The notes under the pieces were generated by a model, which did no database searches, had not been told where the DNA came from, and saw only the letters and a program-made list of their open reading frames with translations. A DNA stretch of 13,690 nt from an uncultured Actinomycetes bacterium (GTDB lineage Bacteria > Actinomycetota > Actinomycetes > S36-B12), in NCBI GenBank assembly GCA_937876275.1, contig CALFIA010000295.1, forward strand, positions 1 through 13,690, written 5' to 3'. Position 1 is the stretch's first letter. Every line of letters starts with the position of its first letter. Positions 5,776 to 12,364 of the stretch are shown here, one piece after another. The translations under genes and the position numbers were made by a program.

Positions 5776-7299
5776 TTAATCCACGAAGGCGATTGCCACC
5801 AGGGTGATGTCGTCGCGTGTCCAGTCGATGGTCTTCTCTCGCATTGACGCAAGAATTCGCTCGAGCGTTTCCGCAGGTTCACTTCTGACATCAGCAGGTA
5901 TTCCGAGAAGCTCGACAAGCAGATCAGAAGTATCCAGAGAGTGGCCATCCGTCGTGGTGCCCTCAATCAACCCATCGGTGAAGGCGAAGAGCGCATCCCC
6001 GAGTTGAGTTGAGGTGTGCATGCATGACCACTGCGCATCAAGAGTGGAGAGAAGTGGGCCGGTGGGCTCAAGTGCCGTCGTCACGTCGTCACTTCCGATA
6101 AGCAGCGCCGGGTGATGCCCCGCATTAGCCCATCTAAGGGTCTTCGTTTCTACATCAATGAGTAGAACCAAGGCGGTAGCGAAGGTGCGGGAGTCGCGCA
6201 GTGCCTGGTGAGCGAGTCGGAGTGCTGCATCAGGTTGCGCACCCGATGCCATCGCGGCACTCAGCAGAGTGCGAACCTGAAGCGCCATGATGCCGGCCGA
6301 CGCGCCATGACCCGCGACATCGCCAATGATCACGGCGATGCGGCTGCCGGGGCACGCGATGACGTCCCACCAGTCGCCGGCGATAACTCCTTCGGCCGAG
6401 GATCTGCGACCGCTGACGCGAATGCCGCCAGGCAGGTCGATGGACGCCGGCGTGAGCGCGGCTCTCAGTGAATCTGCGACCGGTGCATCTTGTGCCAATC
6501 CGGTGCGCGCCTCGCGCGCCTCGTCAATCTCTCGCACGAGGCCGCGGCGAAGTTCCTCAGCGTCCAAGGCCACCGATTCCAGTTCGGGTGGCCCGGTGGC
6601 CGAGATGGGATGCAGGTGCCCGGGTTCATCGGCGGCTTGCTGTAGATCGGCACGAATCCGGTTGAGGGGATTGAGCACCCAGCGGCGAAGTCCCAGGTAG
6701 TACGCGAGCAGAAGTGCAAGCACGAGGAGACCGGCAAGAAGCAGCATGACGCCGAGAACGCGAAGGAAATCGAGCAGCGTGAGGCTTGCGTTGAGACGCC
6801 GTTCATCGACGGCGTCCTGCAGATCCTGTGTTGCCTGGGTCATCGCAGCGTAGGTCTTCCACGCTTCTTTCGAGTCAGTCACTTGCTTTGCCTTGGCGGG
6901 ATCGCCTGAGTCCATAGCCGCGAGTACCGGGGTGCCATCAGCCGCGATCCAGGCCTCCTGAGCGCGGCGTGAGGTTTCGGCAAGCGGCCGGATCTCCGGT
7001 GCTGCGTCAAGGCGTTGCACGATCTGATCGATCAGTACCTCTGCCCGCTCCACTTGGCGCTTGTAGTCCTTGCGACTGGCATCCCGATTGAGCAGGACGT
7101 AATCGGAAAGGGAGGCCGAGGCGCTGACCTGTGCGAGAACGAGAGCTTCCACCGCATCAGAAGCGGGCGTGATGCGAGTGCGAAGAGCATTGCTCGTGGC
7201 GTAGGTAGCAGTGAACTGACTGAGAACAATCGCAGTAGCGATGACGACGCCGATGGCGCCAAGAAGCGCCGCGGTGACAGCGCGTCGTTTCAGGCTCAC
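5776..7299 (-). CDS. Membrane PP2C (SpoIIE-type) Ser/Thr phosphatase with CHASE3-like sensor region
   Basis: A 507-residue membrane phosphatase. Order: TM1 (about 8-28); a helical extracytoplasmic sensor region (about 30-175) resembling CHASE3 or four-helix-bundle sensors; TM2 (about 179-203); a short HAMP-like segment beginning RRWVLNPLNRI (205-215); a helical linker (240-270); and the PP2C/SpoIIE domain (about 275-507). Metal-binding residues are visible in AGDWWD (Asp309, Asp312), IGDVAGHG (Asp327), FTDGLIEG (Asp442) and RDDITL (Asp496, Asp497). Family members dephosphorylate anti-sigma-factor antagonists; no STAS or anti-sigma partner lies in the window, so the target is unknown. The start is GTG 7299: TACGGT lies 6 nt upstream, while the longer open frame from 7365 would begin inside the upstream gene's terminator. 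Confidence 0.9.
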   Translation of the reverse strand: MSLKRRAVTAALLGAIGVVIATAIVLSQFTATYATSNALRTRITPASDAVEALVLAQVSASASLSDYVLLNRDASRKDYKRQVERAEVLIDQIVQRLDAAPEIRPLAETSRRAQEAWIAADGTPVLAAMDSGDPAKAKQVTDSKEAWKTYAAMTQATQDLQDAVDERRLNASLTLLDFLRVLGVMLLLAGLLVLALLLAYYLGLRRWVLNPLNRIRADLQQAADEPGHLHPISATGPPELESVALDAEELRRGLVREIDEAREARTGLAQDAPVADSLRAALTPASIDLPGGIRVSGRRSSAEGVIAGDWWDVIACPGSRIAVIIGDVAGHGASAGIMALQVRTLLSAAMASGAQPDAALRLAHQALRDSRTFATALVLLIDVETKTLRWANAGHHPALLIGSDDVTTALEPTGPLLSTLDAQWSCMHTSTQLGDALFAFTDGLIEGTTTDGHSLDTSDLLVELLGIPADVRSEPAETLERILASMREKTIDWTRDDITLVAIAFVD

Positions 7300-7305
7300 A
7301 CGATC

Positions 7306-7311
7306 ACCGTA
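7306..7311 (-). promoter_or_regulatory. -10 box for leaderless phosphatase mRNA
   Basis: On the minus strand TACGGT ends 6 nt before GTG 7299, predicting transcription from the first base of the start codon. The GGTGA it overlaps could alternatively be a weak ribosome-binding site at short spacing. Confidence 0.45.
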
Positions 7312-7355
7312 GCGTGAGGGAGCCGGAGCCGCGGGGCCTCGCGACCATGGAGTGC

Positions 7356-7391
7356 AGAAGGGCACTCACCTGGGGTGGTGAGTGCCCTTCT
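7356..7391 (-). terminator. Intrinsic-type terminator after the secreted four-cysteine protein gene
   Basis: A perfect 15-bp stem, AGAAGGGCACTCACC (7356-7370) with GGTGAGTGCCCTTCT (7377-7391), and a 6-nt loop. It lies 18 nt beyond the stop at 7410 and upstream of the phosphatase start. The 3' side in transcript sense lacks a long U-tract. It separates the 8784-7410 unit from the phosphatase-hydrolase unit. Confidence 0.8.
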
Positions 7392-7409
7392 ACTGAAAGC
7401 GCGTTGTGT

Positions 7410-7952
7410 CTAGCCGACCGGCTGCATGCGCTGGGCGATCTTGACCAGCTCATTCGCGCTGATCGCGTGACCTTTCAAGGTCTCGATCCACACTTGGGTT
7501 GATCGCGGGTAGGGCTGAACGGAAGGGAAGATCACTGTCAGGTGTCCGCCCCACTTCGCGACGTCCTTAGCGCTGCAGTTATTCGCCGGCTCGGGGCAGT
7601 ACGCCTCAACGACTGCCTTGGCGCCCTTGATGGTGGTGGTGAGGACTGTGCGACCGGTGCCGATGTCGCGGCAGATCGGATTTCCCTCGGTCACGGTGAA
7701 CTGACGACCTTTGGTCGTGCCGTAGTTGGTGAGAAGGACCTGCTCGGCCTGGCAGTAAGCATCCGGAATGAAGTCGCCGGTTGAACGCAACTTGAGGCCG
7801 TTGGTGTACGTCGGCTGGTAGACGGTGTATGAGACACCAACCTGATGATCGGCGTAGGGATTGCCGGAACCCATGGCGTGCGCGGGCCCGCTGGCCAGCG
7901 CGGTGAGTGCAAGGCCTGCAGTGGCGGCAACTGCGAGAACGCTCTTCTTCAT
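7410..7952 (-). CDS. Small secreted protein with four cysteines, unknown function
   Basis: A 180-residue exported protein. MKK is followed by a hydrophobic core and cleavage after G22-P-A-H-A26, giving a mature chain of about 154 residues starting MGSG. Four cysteines (67, 94, 119, 126) allow two disulfides, and Tyr/Thr-rich strands suggest a compact beta-rich fold. No catalytic motif, membrane helix or anchoring signal is seen after the signal peptide. I do not recognise the family. The start is ATG 7952, since GAGGAG lies 4 nt upstream (7957-7962) and the longer frame would need a TTG at 7964 that overlaps it. It follows the DinB-fold gene by 52 bp and ends at a strong hairpin. Confidence 0.85.
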   Translation of the reverse strand: MKKSVLAVAATAGLALTALASGPAHAMGSGNPYADHQVGVSYTVYQPTYTNGLKLRSTGDFIPDAYCQAEQVLLTNYGTTKGRQFTVTEGNPICRDIGTGRTVLTTTIKGAKAVVEAYCPEPANNCSAKDVAKWGGHLTVIFPSVQPYPRSTQVWIETLKGHAISANELVKIAQRMQPVG

Positions 7953-8004
7953 GATGCTCCTCAAATGTGGTGGTCAGACTCGACGGCTCTGTGACGATTG
8001 TGCC

Positions 8005-8784
8005 TCAGGGAGTTACGGAAAGGGTTGCCAGGAGGCGTTGGGCAAGGTCAAGGTTTCCGTCGATGAGAACGTTCCCGCGCCAGGAGGGATCGTCGACGCT
8101 TGCACGACCGCAGGTTCGGGCAAAGAATGCCGGCCAGCTCATGGTGATCGACGTAAGTGTCGGTGAATCACCGAGGATGATCGTTTCACCTATGTCGGTG
8201 AGCACCAGGTGCACCGATTCCAGTGAACCGATCTCGAGTTGATTCCACGCGTGTTCGGTTCCGTCGACGAGTTGGGCTCGGGTGATCTGCCCAGCAGGAG
8301 AATCCCAACCCTCGTCGACTCCGAGCGCAACACGCATGTCTTGCAGGTGCACCCAGGAGTCGAAGATGCGGCGGCGCAGCTGACGACCGATCGGTGTGGG
8401 CTTGCCGAAGAATCCGGGTACGAGCGCATCGAAGTCATGCGGCCCAGCCTCAATCTGCGCCATGCGTCGCTCGGTGGTGTCGCGCAATTCCGCGATGACC
8501 TCGGCCTGTGCTCGATTTCGTCGGGCATCGACCCCGATCTCGGTGAAGCGGCTGAGGTCTCGATCGACCCAGGGCAGTGAATCCCAGTCGGGTTCGTGGT
8601 CAGGCCTGGGATCACCGAGGAGGTACTGCTCGATGTCGATGATGTGAGCGACCATGTCAGCGACGGTCCACCCGGTGCACGCGGTGGCGGTCTTCCATTG
8701 CTGCGAGGTGATGCGAGCACCGAGGTCAGCCGCCTCGTCAAGAACTCCGCGGTCAATAGCCACTAGCTCATCGAAGGTCGTCAT
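8005..8784 (-). CDS. DinB-fold / mycothiol-dependent maleylpyruvate isomerase-like protein
   Basis: A 259-residue cytoplasmic protein of the actinobacterial maleylpyruvate-isomerase N-terminal/TIGR03083 type, built on a DinB-like four-helix bundle. Seen: CTGWTVADMVAHIIDIE (36-52) with metal-ligand candidate His47, and F141-D-S-W-V-H146-L-Q-D-M-R (Asp142 and His146 as the other ligands), the expected pattern for the H...E/D-x-x-x-H metal site. A C-terminal SCP2-like region (about 185-259) completes the usual two-part layout. Characterised relatives use mycothiol as cofactor or as thiol substrate; the substrate here cannot be predicted. The ATG at 8784 has no strong ribosome-binding site but TACGCT 6 nt upstream. 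It is divergent to the amidase gene with only 34 bp between the starts. Confidence 0.87.
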   Translation of the reverse strand: MTTFDELVAIDRGVLDEAADLGARITSQQWKTATACTGWTVADMVAHIIDIEQYLLGDPRPDHEPDWDSLPWVDRDLSRFTEIGVDARRNRAQAEVIAELRDTTERRMAQIEAGPHDFDALVPGFFGKPTPIGRQLRRRIFDSWVHLQDMRVALGVDEGWDSPAGQITRAQLVDGTEHAWNQLEIGSLESVHLVLTDIGETIILGDSPTLTSITMSWPAFFARTCGRASVDDPSWRGNVLIDGNLDLAQRLLATLSVTP

Positions 8785-8790
8785 GTTCTC

Positions 8791-8796
8791 AGCGTA
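8791..8796 (-). promoter_or_regulatory. -10 box for leaderless DinB-fold gene mRNA
   Basis: TACGCT on the minus strand ends 6 nt before ATG 8784, so transcription would start at the A of the start codon. It is the mirror partner of the plus-strand box at 8807-8812; see that entry. Confidence 0.5.
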
Positions 8797-8806
8797 GTTC
8801 TCGTCG

Positions 8807-8812
8807 TAGGCT
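8807..8812 (+). promoter_or_regulatory. -10 box for leaderless amidase mRNA
   Basis: TAGGCT ends 6 nt before ATG 8819. With the opposite box (8791-8796) it forms a symmetric arrangement: each box 6 nt from its own start, 10 bp between boxes. Any -35 contact would fall at or inside the opposite coding region, so both promoters cannot be occupied at once. Confidence 0.5.
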
Positions 8813-8818
8813 CTTCGT

Positions 8819-9619
8819 ATGGCAACACGTGTGGCGCTGATCCAGCTGCGCTGTGACTCGGCTGAGCCGGCGAGCGAACGGATTGATCGCGCATTCGCGA
8901 TGGTGCGCGAAGCCGCTCCGCGAGCTGATCTTGTCGTTCTCCCGGAACTCTGGACTACCTGCGCCTTTGACCTTCCGGCCGCACGTACCGGGGCTGAGTC
9001 GATTGATGGCTCGCTGGTCTCTTCCCTGTCTCAGCTCGCCCGCGAGTTGGGTATCTGGGTTCACGGGGGTTCGTTCGCTGAACTCGTCGATGAGACCCGT
9101 CACAACACCTCCGTTCTCTTCGACCCGCAGGGCGTACGCATCACCGCCTATCGCAAGATCCACCTCTTCGGCTTCGCCGAGGGAGAGCGCACCGTGATGA
9201 CCGGCGGGGAGCAGCTCGTCGTGGTGGATACGCCATTGGGTACGACCGGTCTTGCCACCTGTTACGACCTCAGATTCCCCGAGCTCTTCCGGGCTCTGAC
9301 TGACGCCGGCGCAACGGCCTTTCTGGTCTCATCCGGCTGGCCCCTGTCTCGCATCGAGCACTGGGATGTCCTTACCCGTGCGCGCGCAATTGAGGATCAG
9401 GCGTGGGTTATCGCGTGCAATGAGGTGGGCACGCAAGGTGCCGATGACGTGGTGCTCGGCGGACACTCGGTCGTCATTGACCCACGCGGTGTCGTGATTG
9501 CTCAAGCAGGTGAAGGTGAGCAGATCCTGTATGCCGAGATTGATCCAGAGGAGCCCGGTCGCTGGCGCTCAGCCTTCCCGGCATTGGGCGATATTCGGAT
9601 CGGTACCGATCTCGCCTAG
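8819..9619 (+). CDS. Carbon-nitrogen hydrolase, nitrilase superfamily (omega-amidase/Nit2-like)
   Basis: A 266-residue cytoplasmic amidase. The catalytic triad is complete: Glu43 in VLPELW, Lys113 in YRKIHLFGF and Cys148 in ATCYDLRFPELFR. The C-Y-D-L-R-F-P-E-L-F-R signature and the K-I-H-L-F lysine block are typical of the omega-amidase / deaminated-glutathione amidase branch, which removes ammonia from alpha-ketoglutaramate-like compounds and repairs deaminated thiols. Substrate preference is inferred from this branch. Length is normal for the family and no signal peptide is present. There is no clear ribosome-binding site before ATG 8819; TAGGCT 6 nt upstream supports leaderless translation. 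The stop TAG overlaps the stop of the convergent L,D-transpeptidase gene within CTAG. Confidence 0.9.
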   Translation: MATRVALIQLRCDSAEPASERIDRAFAMVREAAPRADLVVLPELWTTCAFDLPAARTGAESIDGSLVSSLSQLARELGIWVHGGSFAELVDETRHNTSVLFDPQGVRITAYRKIHLFGFAEGERTVMTGGEQLVVVDTPLGTTGLATCYDLRFPELFRALTDAGATAFLVSSGWPLSRIEHWDVLTRARAIEDQAWVIACNEVGTQGADDVVLGGHSVVIDPRGVVIAQAGEGEQILYAEIDPEEPGRWRSAFPALGDIRIGTDLA

Positions 9620-10362
9620 TCGAGCGCCAGTTCGTCTGCATGCCCGATCACTATGACGGGGTGCTTCGAGATGTCGAGCCAGTCCATGACGTGACGCATC
9701 GCGGTCTCGTCAATCGAAATGCACCCAGCAGTAGGAACGCCCTTCGATACATGGAGGAAGATTCCGCCGCCGGCGCGAGTGTTGGCCGGCCGGCTCGCCT
9801 GACGCACTCCGCGAGAGTCGGCTGAGATGGTGCCACCCGGAAAGTTGTAGTCGAGAACGGCGACGTAGTCGTACTGAGGTCCGAGCTTCCAGAGGTGCTC
9901 GACGTACCTGCCGTAGGACGCCCAATTCACCGGAGCCGACTGAAAGAGGTTGTACGTGCTCGGCACCCGCGGGTTGTAGGTCCAGGCGTCATTCGTGTCG
10001 ATCTGTATGTAGGGAAGGGTCGTGCCGGGATTCGCACGACGGCCGAATGCCGACGTGATCGCGTACGTGCCGGCCGGTGTCGTGTTCGTGCCCTGCCGGC
10101 GCTGCGCACCGGAAACAATTCCATGAGCACCAACGAAAGCGGGAACATCAGTTTCGATTGCGACCCAGGTTCCCGCCGCGGACTTCTCATAGGCACTCAG
10201 TCGTGCGCGCGTGGAATGAAAATTTGTGCTGGACACGACAATGACTTGCTCGGCGGCGGATGCGCCAGGAAGATCACCGGGAGTCGCAGCGGATGCGGTG
10301 GGCGCGATCAAGAATGCTGTCGCGATCGCGACGAGTGCTGCAAGACCTCTAGCGATTGTCAC
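9616..10362 (-). CDS. Secreted L,D-transpeptidase (YkuD-like catalytic domain)
   Basis: A 248-residue exported enzyme-like protein. From GTG 10362, residues 1-25 form a clean signal peptide ending T-A-S-A, with a mature start ATPGD. The catalytic motif is F-L-H204-V-S-K-G-V-P-T-A-G-C214-I-S-I, the COG3786-type variant of the YkuD active site (His and nucleophilic Cys). Such enzymes make 3-3 cross-links or anchor proteins on peptidoglycan outside the membrane. Start choice: the frame continues upstream to 10482 and offers ATG 10398, but those residues lie entirely within the CopD-CtaG gene and would spoil the signal peptide. GTG 10362 overlaps the CopD-CtaG stop by 14 bp, consistent with coupled translation, although no good ribosome-binding site is seen. 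Its stop TAG overlaps the amidase stop. Confidence 0.85.
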   Translation of the reverse strand: MTIARGLAALVAIATAFLIAPTASAATPGDLPGASAAEQVIVVSSTNFHSTRARLSAYEKSAAGTWVAIETDVPAFVGAHGIVSGAQRRQGTNTTPAGTYAITSAFGRRANPGTTLPYIQIDTNDAWTYNPRVPSTYNLFQSAPVNWASYGRYVEHLWKLGPQYDYVAVLDYNFPGGTISADSRGVRQASRPANTRAGGGIFLHVSKGVPTAGCISIDETAMRHVMDWLDISKHPVIVIGHADELALD

Positions 10363-12328
10363 GCTCGGCCAGACGGGCAAGACGATCGTTATACGCATTG
10401 AGTTCCGCGTCGCCATCCCGATCAGCCTGACGATCCTTGCGCTTAGCCTCGCGATCATCACTGCGCGACCACTGGAAGGCAATGGCCAGCAGGACGATCA
10501 TGCTCGGAATCTCTGCGATGCCCCACGCCACCTGCCCACCGTTCAGTGAGTCAGCAAGCGGATCGGTGATCCAGTCAGGGCGGACGATGCCGTACCACTC
10601 GGGTGCAATCGGGGTCGTGCCCATCATCAAGATGACAGCGAAGAACGCGTGAACCGACATCGAGAGCAGCAGAAGAAGGAGTCGACCCCAGTACGGCAGC
10701 GGCCGCGGTCGCGGATCTATGCCGATGATCACCCAGTAGAAGAGATAGCCCGAAAGAAGGAAGTGCACCTGCATGACAATGTGGCCGACGTGGCTTCCCA
10801 TCAGCCACCCGAACGCCGGTGTCAGGTAGAGCCCGTACAAGCCGAGTACGTAGACGATGAAGACGTAGAACGGATTCGTGAGAATTCGGGTGATCCAGCT
10901 ATGCAGGAACCACATCAACCATTCGCGTGGCCCCCGCTCCGTGCCAGTGGAAGGCTTGAGCGCGCGCAGGGCGAGGGTCGCGGGTGCACCCATGACGAGC
11001 AGGATCGGCGCAAGCATCGTCAGCACCATGTGCTGCAACATGTGCATGCCGACGCTGACATTCGCGTAGATCGAGACACCGCCGTTGGTGCACCACAGCA
11101 CGACGATGAGGCCGAGGAACCAGCTGATCGAGCGCCCGACGGGCCACGCATCGTGACGCTTGCGCAAGCGGATCATGCCGCCGAGGTACAGCGCTCCAGC
11201 GATGAGCACCATGGTGAAGAAGAACGGCTCGAGATGGAAATCGCCGAGAACAGATGACGCTGTGGGTGCCTCGGGGTATCTGTAGCCGAGCAGTGACTCT
11301 CCGTACGACGGCAGCTCGACGGTAAGCCGAGGAGGCGCACTCTGCGACAGGGCGACACCCAGACCAAGGGCAATGGCCATGACAGTCAGTTCGAGCCCTG
11401 CGATCCGAGCGAAGACCGAGCGACCTGATTTCGTGCCCGTGGTCGAGGCGATTCGTCGACGAATGAGAAGGGCGATTACGCCGAGCACCACGATCAGCGC
11501 AGTCTTGATGAGCACTAGTTGGCCGTAGCCCGTGGTGAGAATTTGGTCGATGGTCTCGAGTCGCGTGTAGGCATTGGCCAGACCGCTGACAGCTAATAGG
11601 ACGATGCAACTTCCTGCGATGATGCCGAAGCGCTGAATCGAACGCGCGAGCGGAAGATCACCTCGTACCGCATGTAGTGCAAGTGAGAGCAATCCTCCGA
11701 TCCACAACGTGGCAGCAGCAATGTGCGCGGCTCCGGAAGTCATCGCGAGAGCGTGATCGCCGAGACCGGCCGCATGCCCGCCAAGTGCGGGCAGCACCGC
11801 AGCGAGCAGGGCGAGGATCAGCCATGCTGCACCCGAGCCCACGGTGAACGTGGCCGCGCATGCTGCCGAGACGACCAAAGCGAGAATCGCCATTCCGAAC
11901 AGCGCTCGGGTTGTGGGCAGATCGAATGCGTAGGTCGTCAGAATGTCAGGACTGATGGCCTGCGAGAACTGCAGGCCGAGAACGTTCCCGACGACGAACA
12001 CGCTCTGAGCGAGTGCAAGCAATGCCCAGATAAGTGCGGCCGCGGCAGCACGCACGAGATCGTTGCGTCCGGCGCGCGAGACCGTGCCGTCCTTGCCTGA
12101 TGGGTCGAGCACGACGGCGGCGAGCAGGAATCCGATCGTGACAACGGCCGCGATATCAGTGAGCGTGCGCAGTACGGGGGTTCCCCAGCCGATCAGGCCG
12201 CCGACATCGGGAATGCCCAGGGGCGGGGCCGAATACGAACCGCCACCGACCACCAAGCCGACAGCCATCGCCGCTACCGCGAGCACGATAAGTGCAGGGG
12301 CAATCAAGGCGATCGGTGAGCGCTTCAT
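10349..12328 (-). CDS. CopD-CtaG fusion: copper transfer / cytochrome c oxidase assembly membrane protein
   Basis: A 659-residue polytopic membrane protein with two joined modules. The N-terminal part (about 5-330, with helices near 8-28, 56-75, 92-118, 140-160, 167-185, 198-220, 236-252, 270-290 and 308-328) contains a CopD-like copper-resistance domain, clearest at residues 235-292. The C-terminal part (about 367-620) is a caa3-type CtaG domain. Its conserved histidines are visible in M428-H-M-L-Q-H433, G511-S-H513-V-G-H516, V-H522 and S-V-H560, probable copper ligands. CtaG-type proteins help deliver copper to cytochrome oxidase. This fusion is common in actinomycetes. The tail (621-659) is charged and cytoplasmic in type. 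It lies 32 bp after the acyl-CoA dehydrogenase gene and overlaps the L,D-transpeptidase gene by 14 bp. A promoter candidate sits at its start. Confidence 0.92.
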   Translation of the reverse strand: MKRSPIALIAPALIVLAVAAMAVGLVVGGGSYSAPPLGIPDVGGLIGWGTPVLRTLTDIAAVVTIGFLLAAVVLDPSGKDGTVSRAGRNDLVRAAAAALIWALLALAQSVFVVGNVLGLQFSQAISPDILTTYAFDLPTTRALFGMAILALVVSAACAATFTVGSGAAWLILALLAAVLPALGGHAAGLGDHALAMTSGAAHIAAATLWIGGLLSLALHAVRGDLPLARSIQRFGIIAGSCIVLLAVSGLANAYTRLETIDQILTTGYGQLVLIKTALIVVLGVIALLIRRRIASTTGTKSGRSVFARIAGLELTVMAIALGLGVALSQSAPPRLTVELPSYGESLLGYRYPEAPTASSVLGDFHLEPFFFTMVLIAGALYLGGMIRLRKRHDAWPVGRSISWFLGLIVVLWCTNGGVSIYANVSVGMHMLQHMVLTMLAPILLVMGAPATLALRALKPSTGTERGPREWLMWFLHSWITRILTNPFYVFIVYVLGLYGLYLTPAFGWLMGSHVGHIVMQVHFLLSGYLFYWVIIGIDPRPRPLPYWGRLLLLLLSMSVHAFFAVILMMGTTPIAPEWYGIVRPDWITDPLADSLNGGQVAWGIAEIPSMIVLLAIAFQWSRSDDREAKRKDRQADRDGDAELNAYNDRLARLAERDNR

Positions 12329-12336
12329 CGCTTCCG

Positions 12337-12364
12337 ATCATAGGTCTCGCGGGAAATCGGTCAG
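12337..12364 (-). promoter_or_regulatory. Candidate promoter of the CopD-CtaG gene, overlapping the upstream stop codon
   Basis: On the minus strand CTGACC (12359-12364; -35, 4 of 6 matches to TTGACA) and TATGAT (12337-12342; -10, 5 of 6 matches to TATAAT) are 16 bp apart. TATGAT ends 8 nt before ATG 12328, so the mRNA would have a leader of 0-2 nt. GGAAG close to the ATG is too near to act as a normal ribosome-binding site. Confidence 0.5.

Noticed and set aside
5059..5779. Plus-strand frames opposite the glycoside hydrolase gene
   Set aside because: They have no coherent motif, while the minus strand shows a signal peptide and paired catalytic glutamates.
7300..7365. Longer N-terminus for the phosphatase (22 extra residues)
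   Set aside because: It would start inside the 15-bp terminator stem of the preceding gene, adds a Pro-rich stretch unlike a signal anchor, and ignores the TACGGT box 6 nt before GTG 7299.
10649..11257. Plus-strand 202-codon frame, with a further one at 12063-12668
   Set aside because: These lie opposite the CopD-CtaG and acyl-CoA dehydrogenase genes. Their translations are His/Arg/Asp/Glu- or Arg/Ser/Pro-rich and lack any recognisable pattern.
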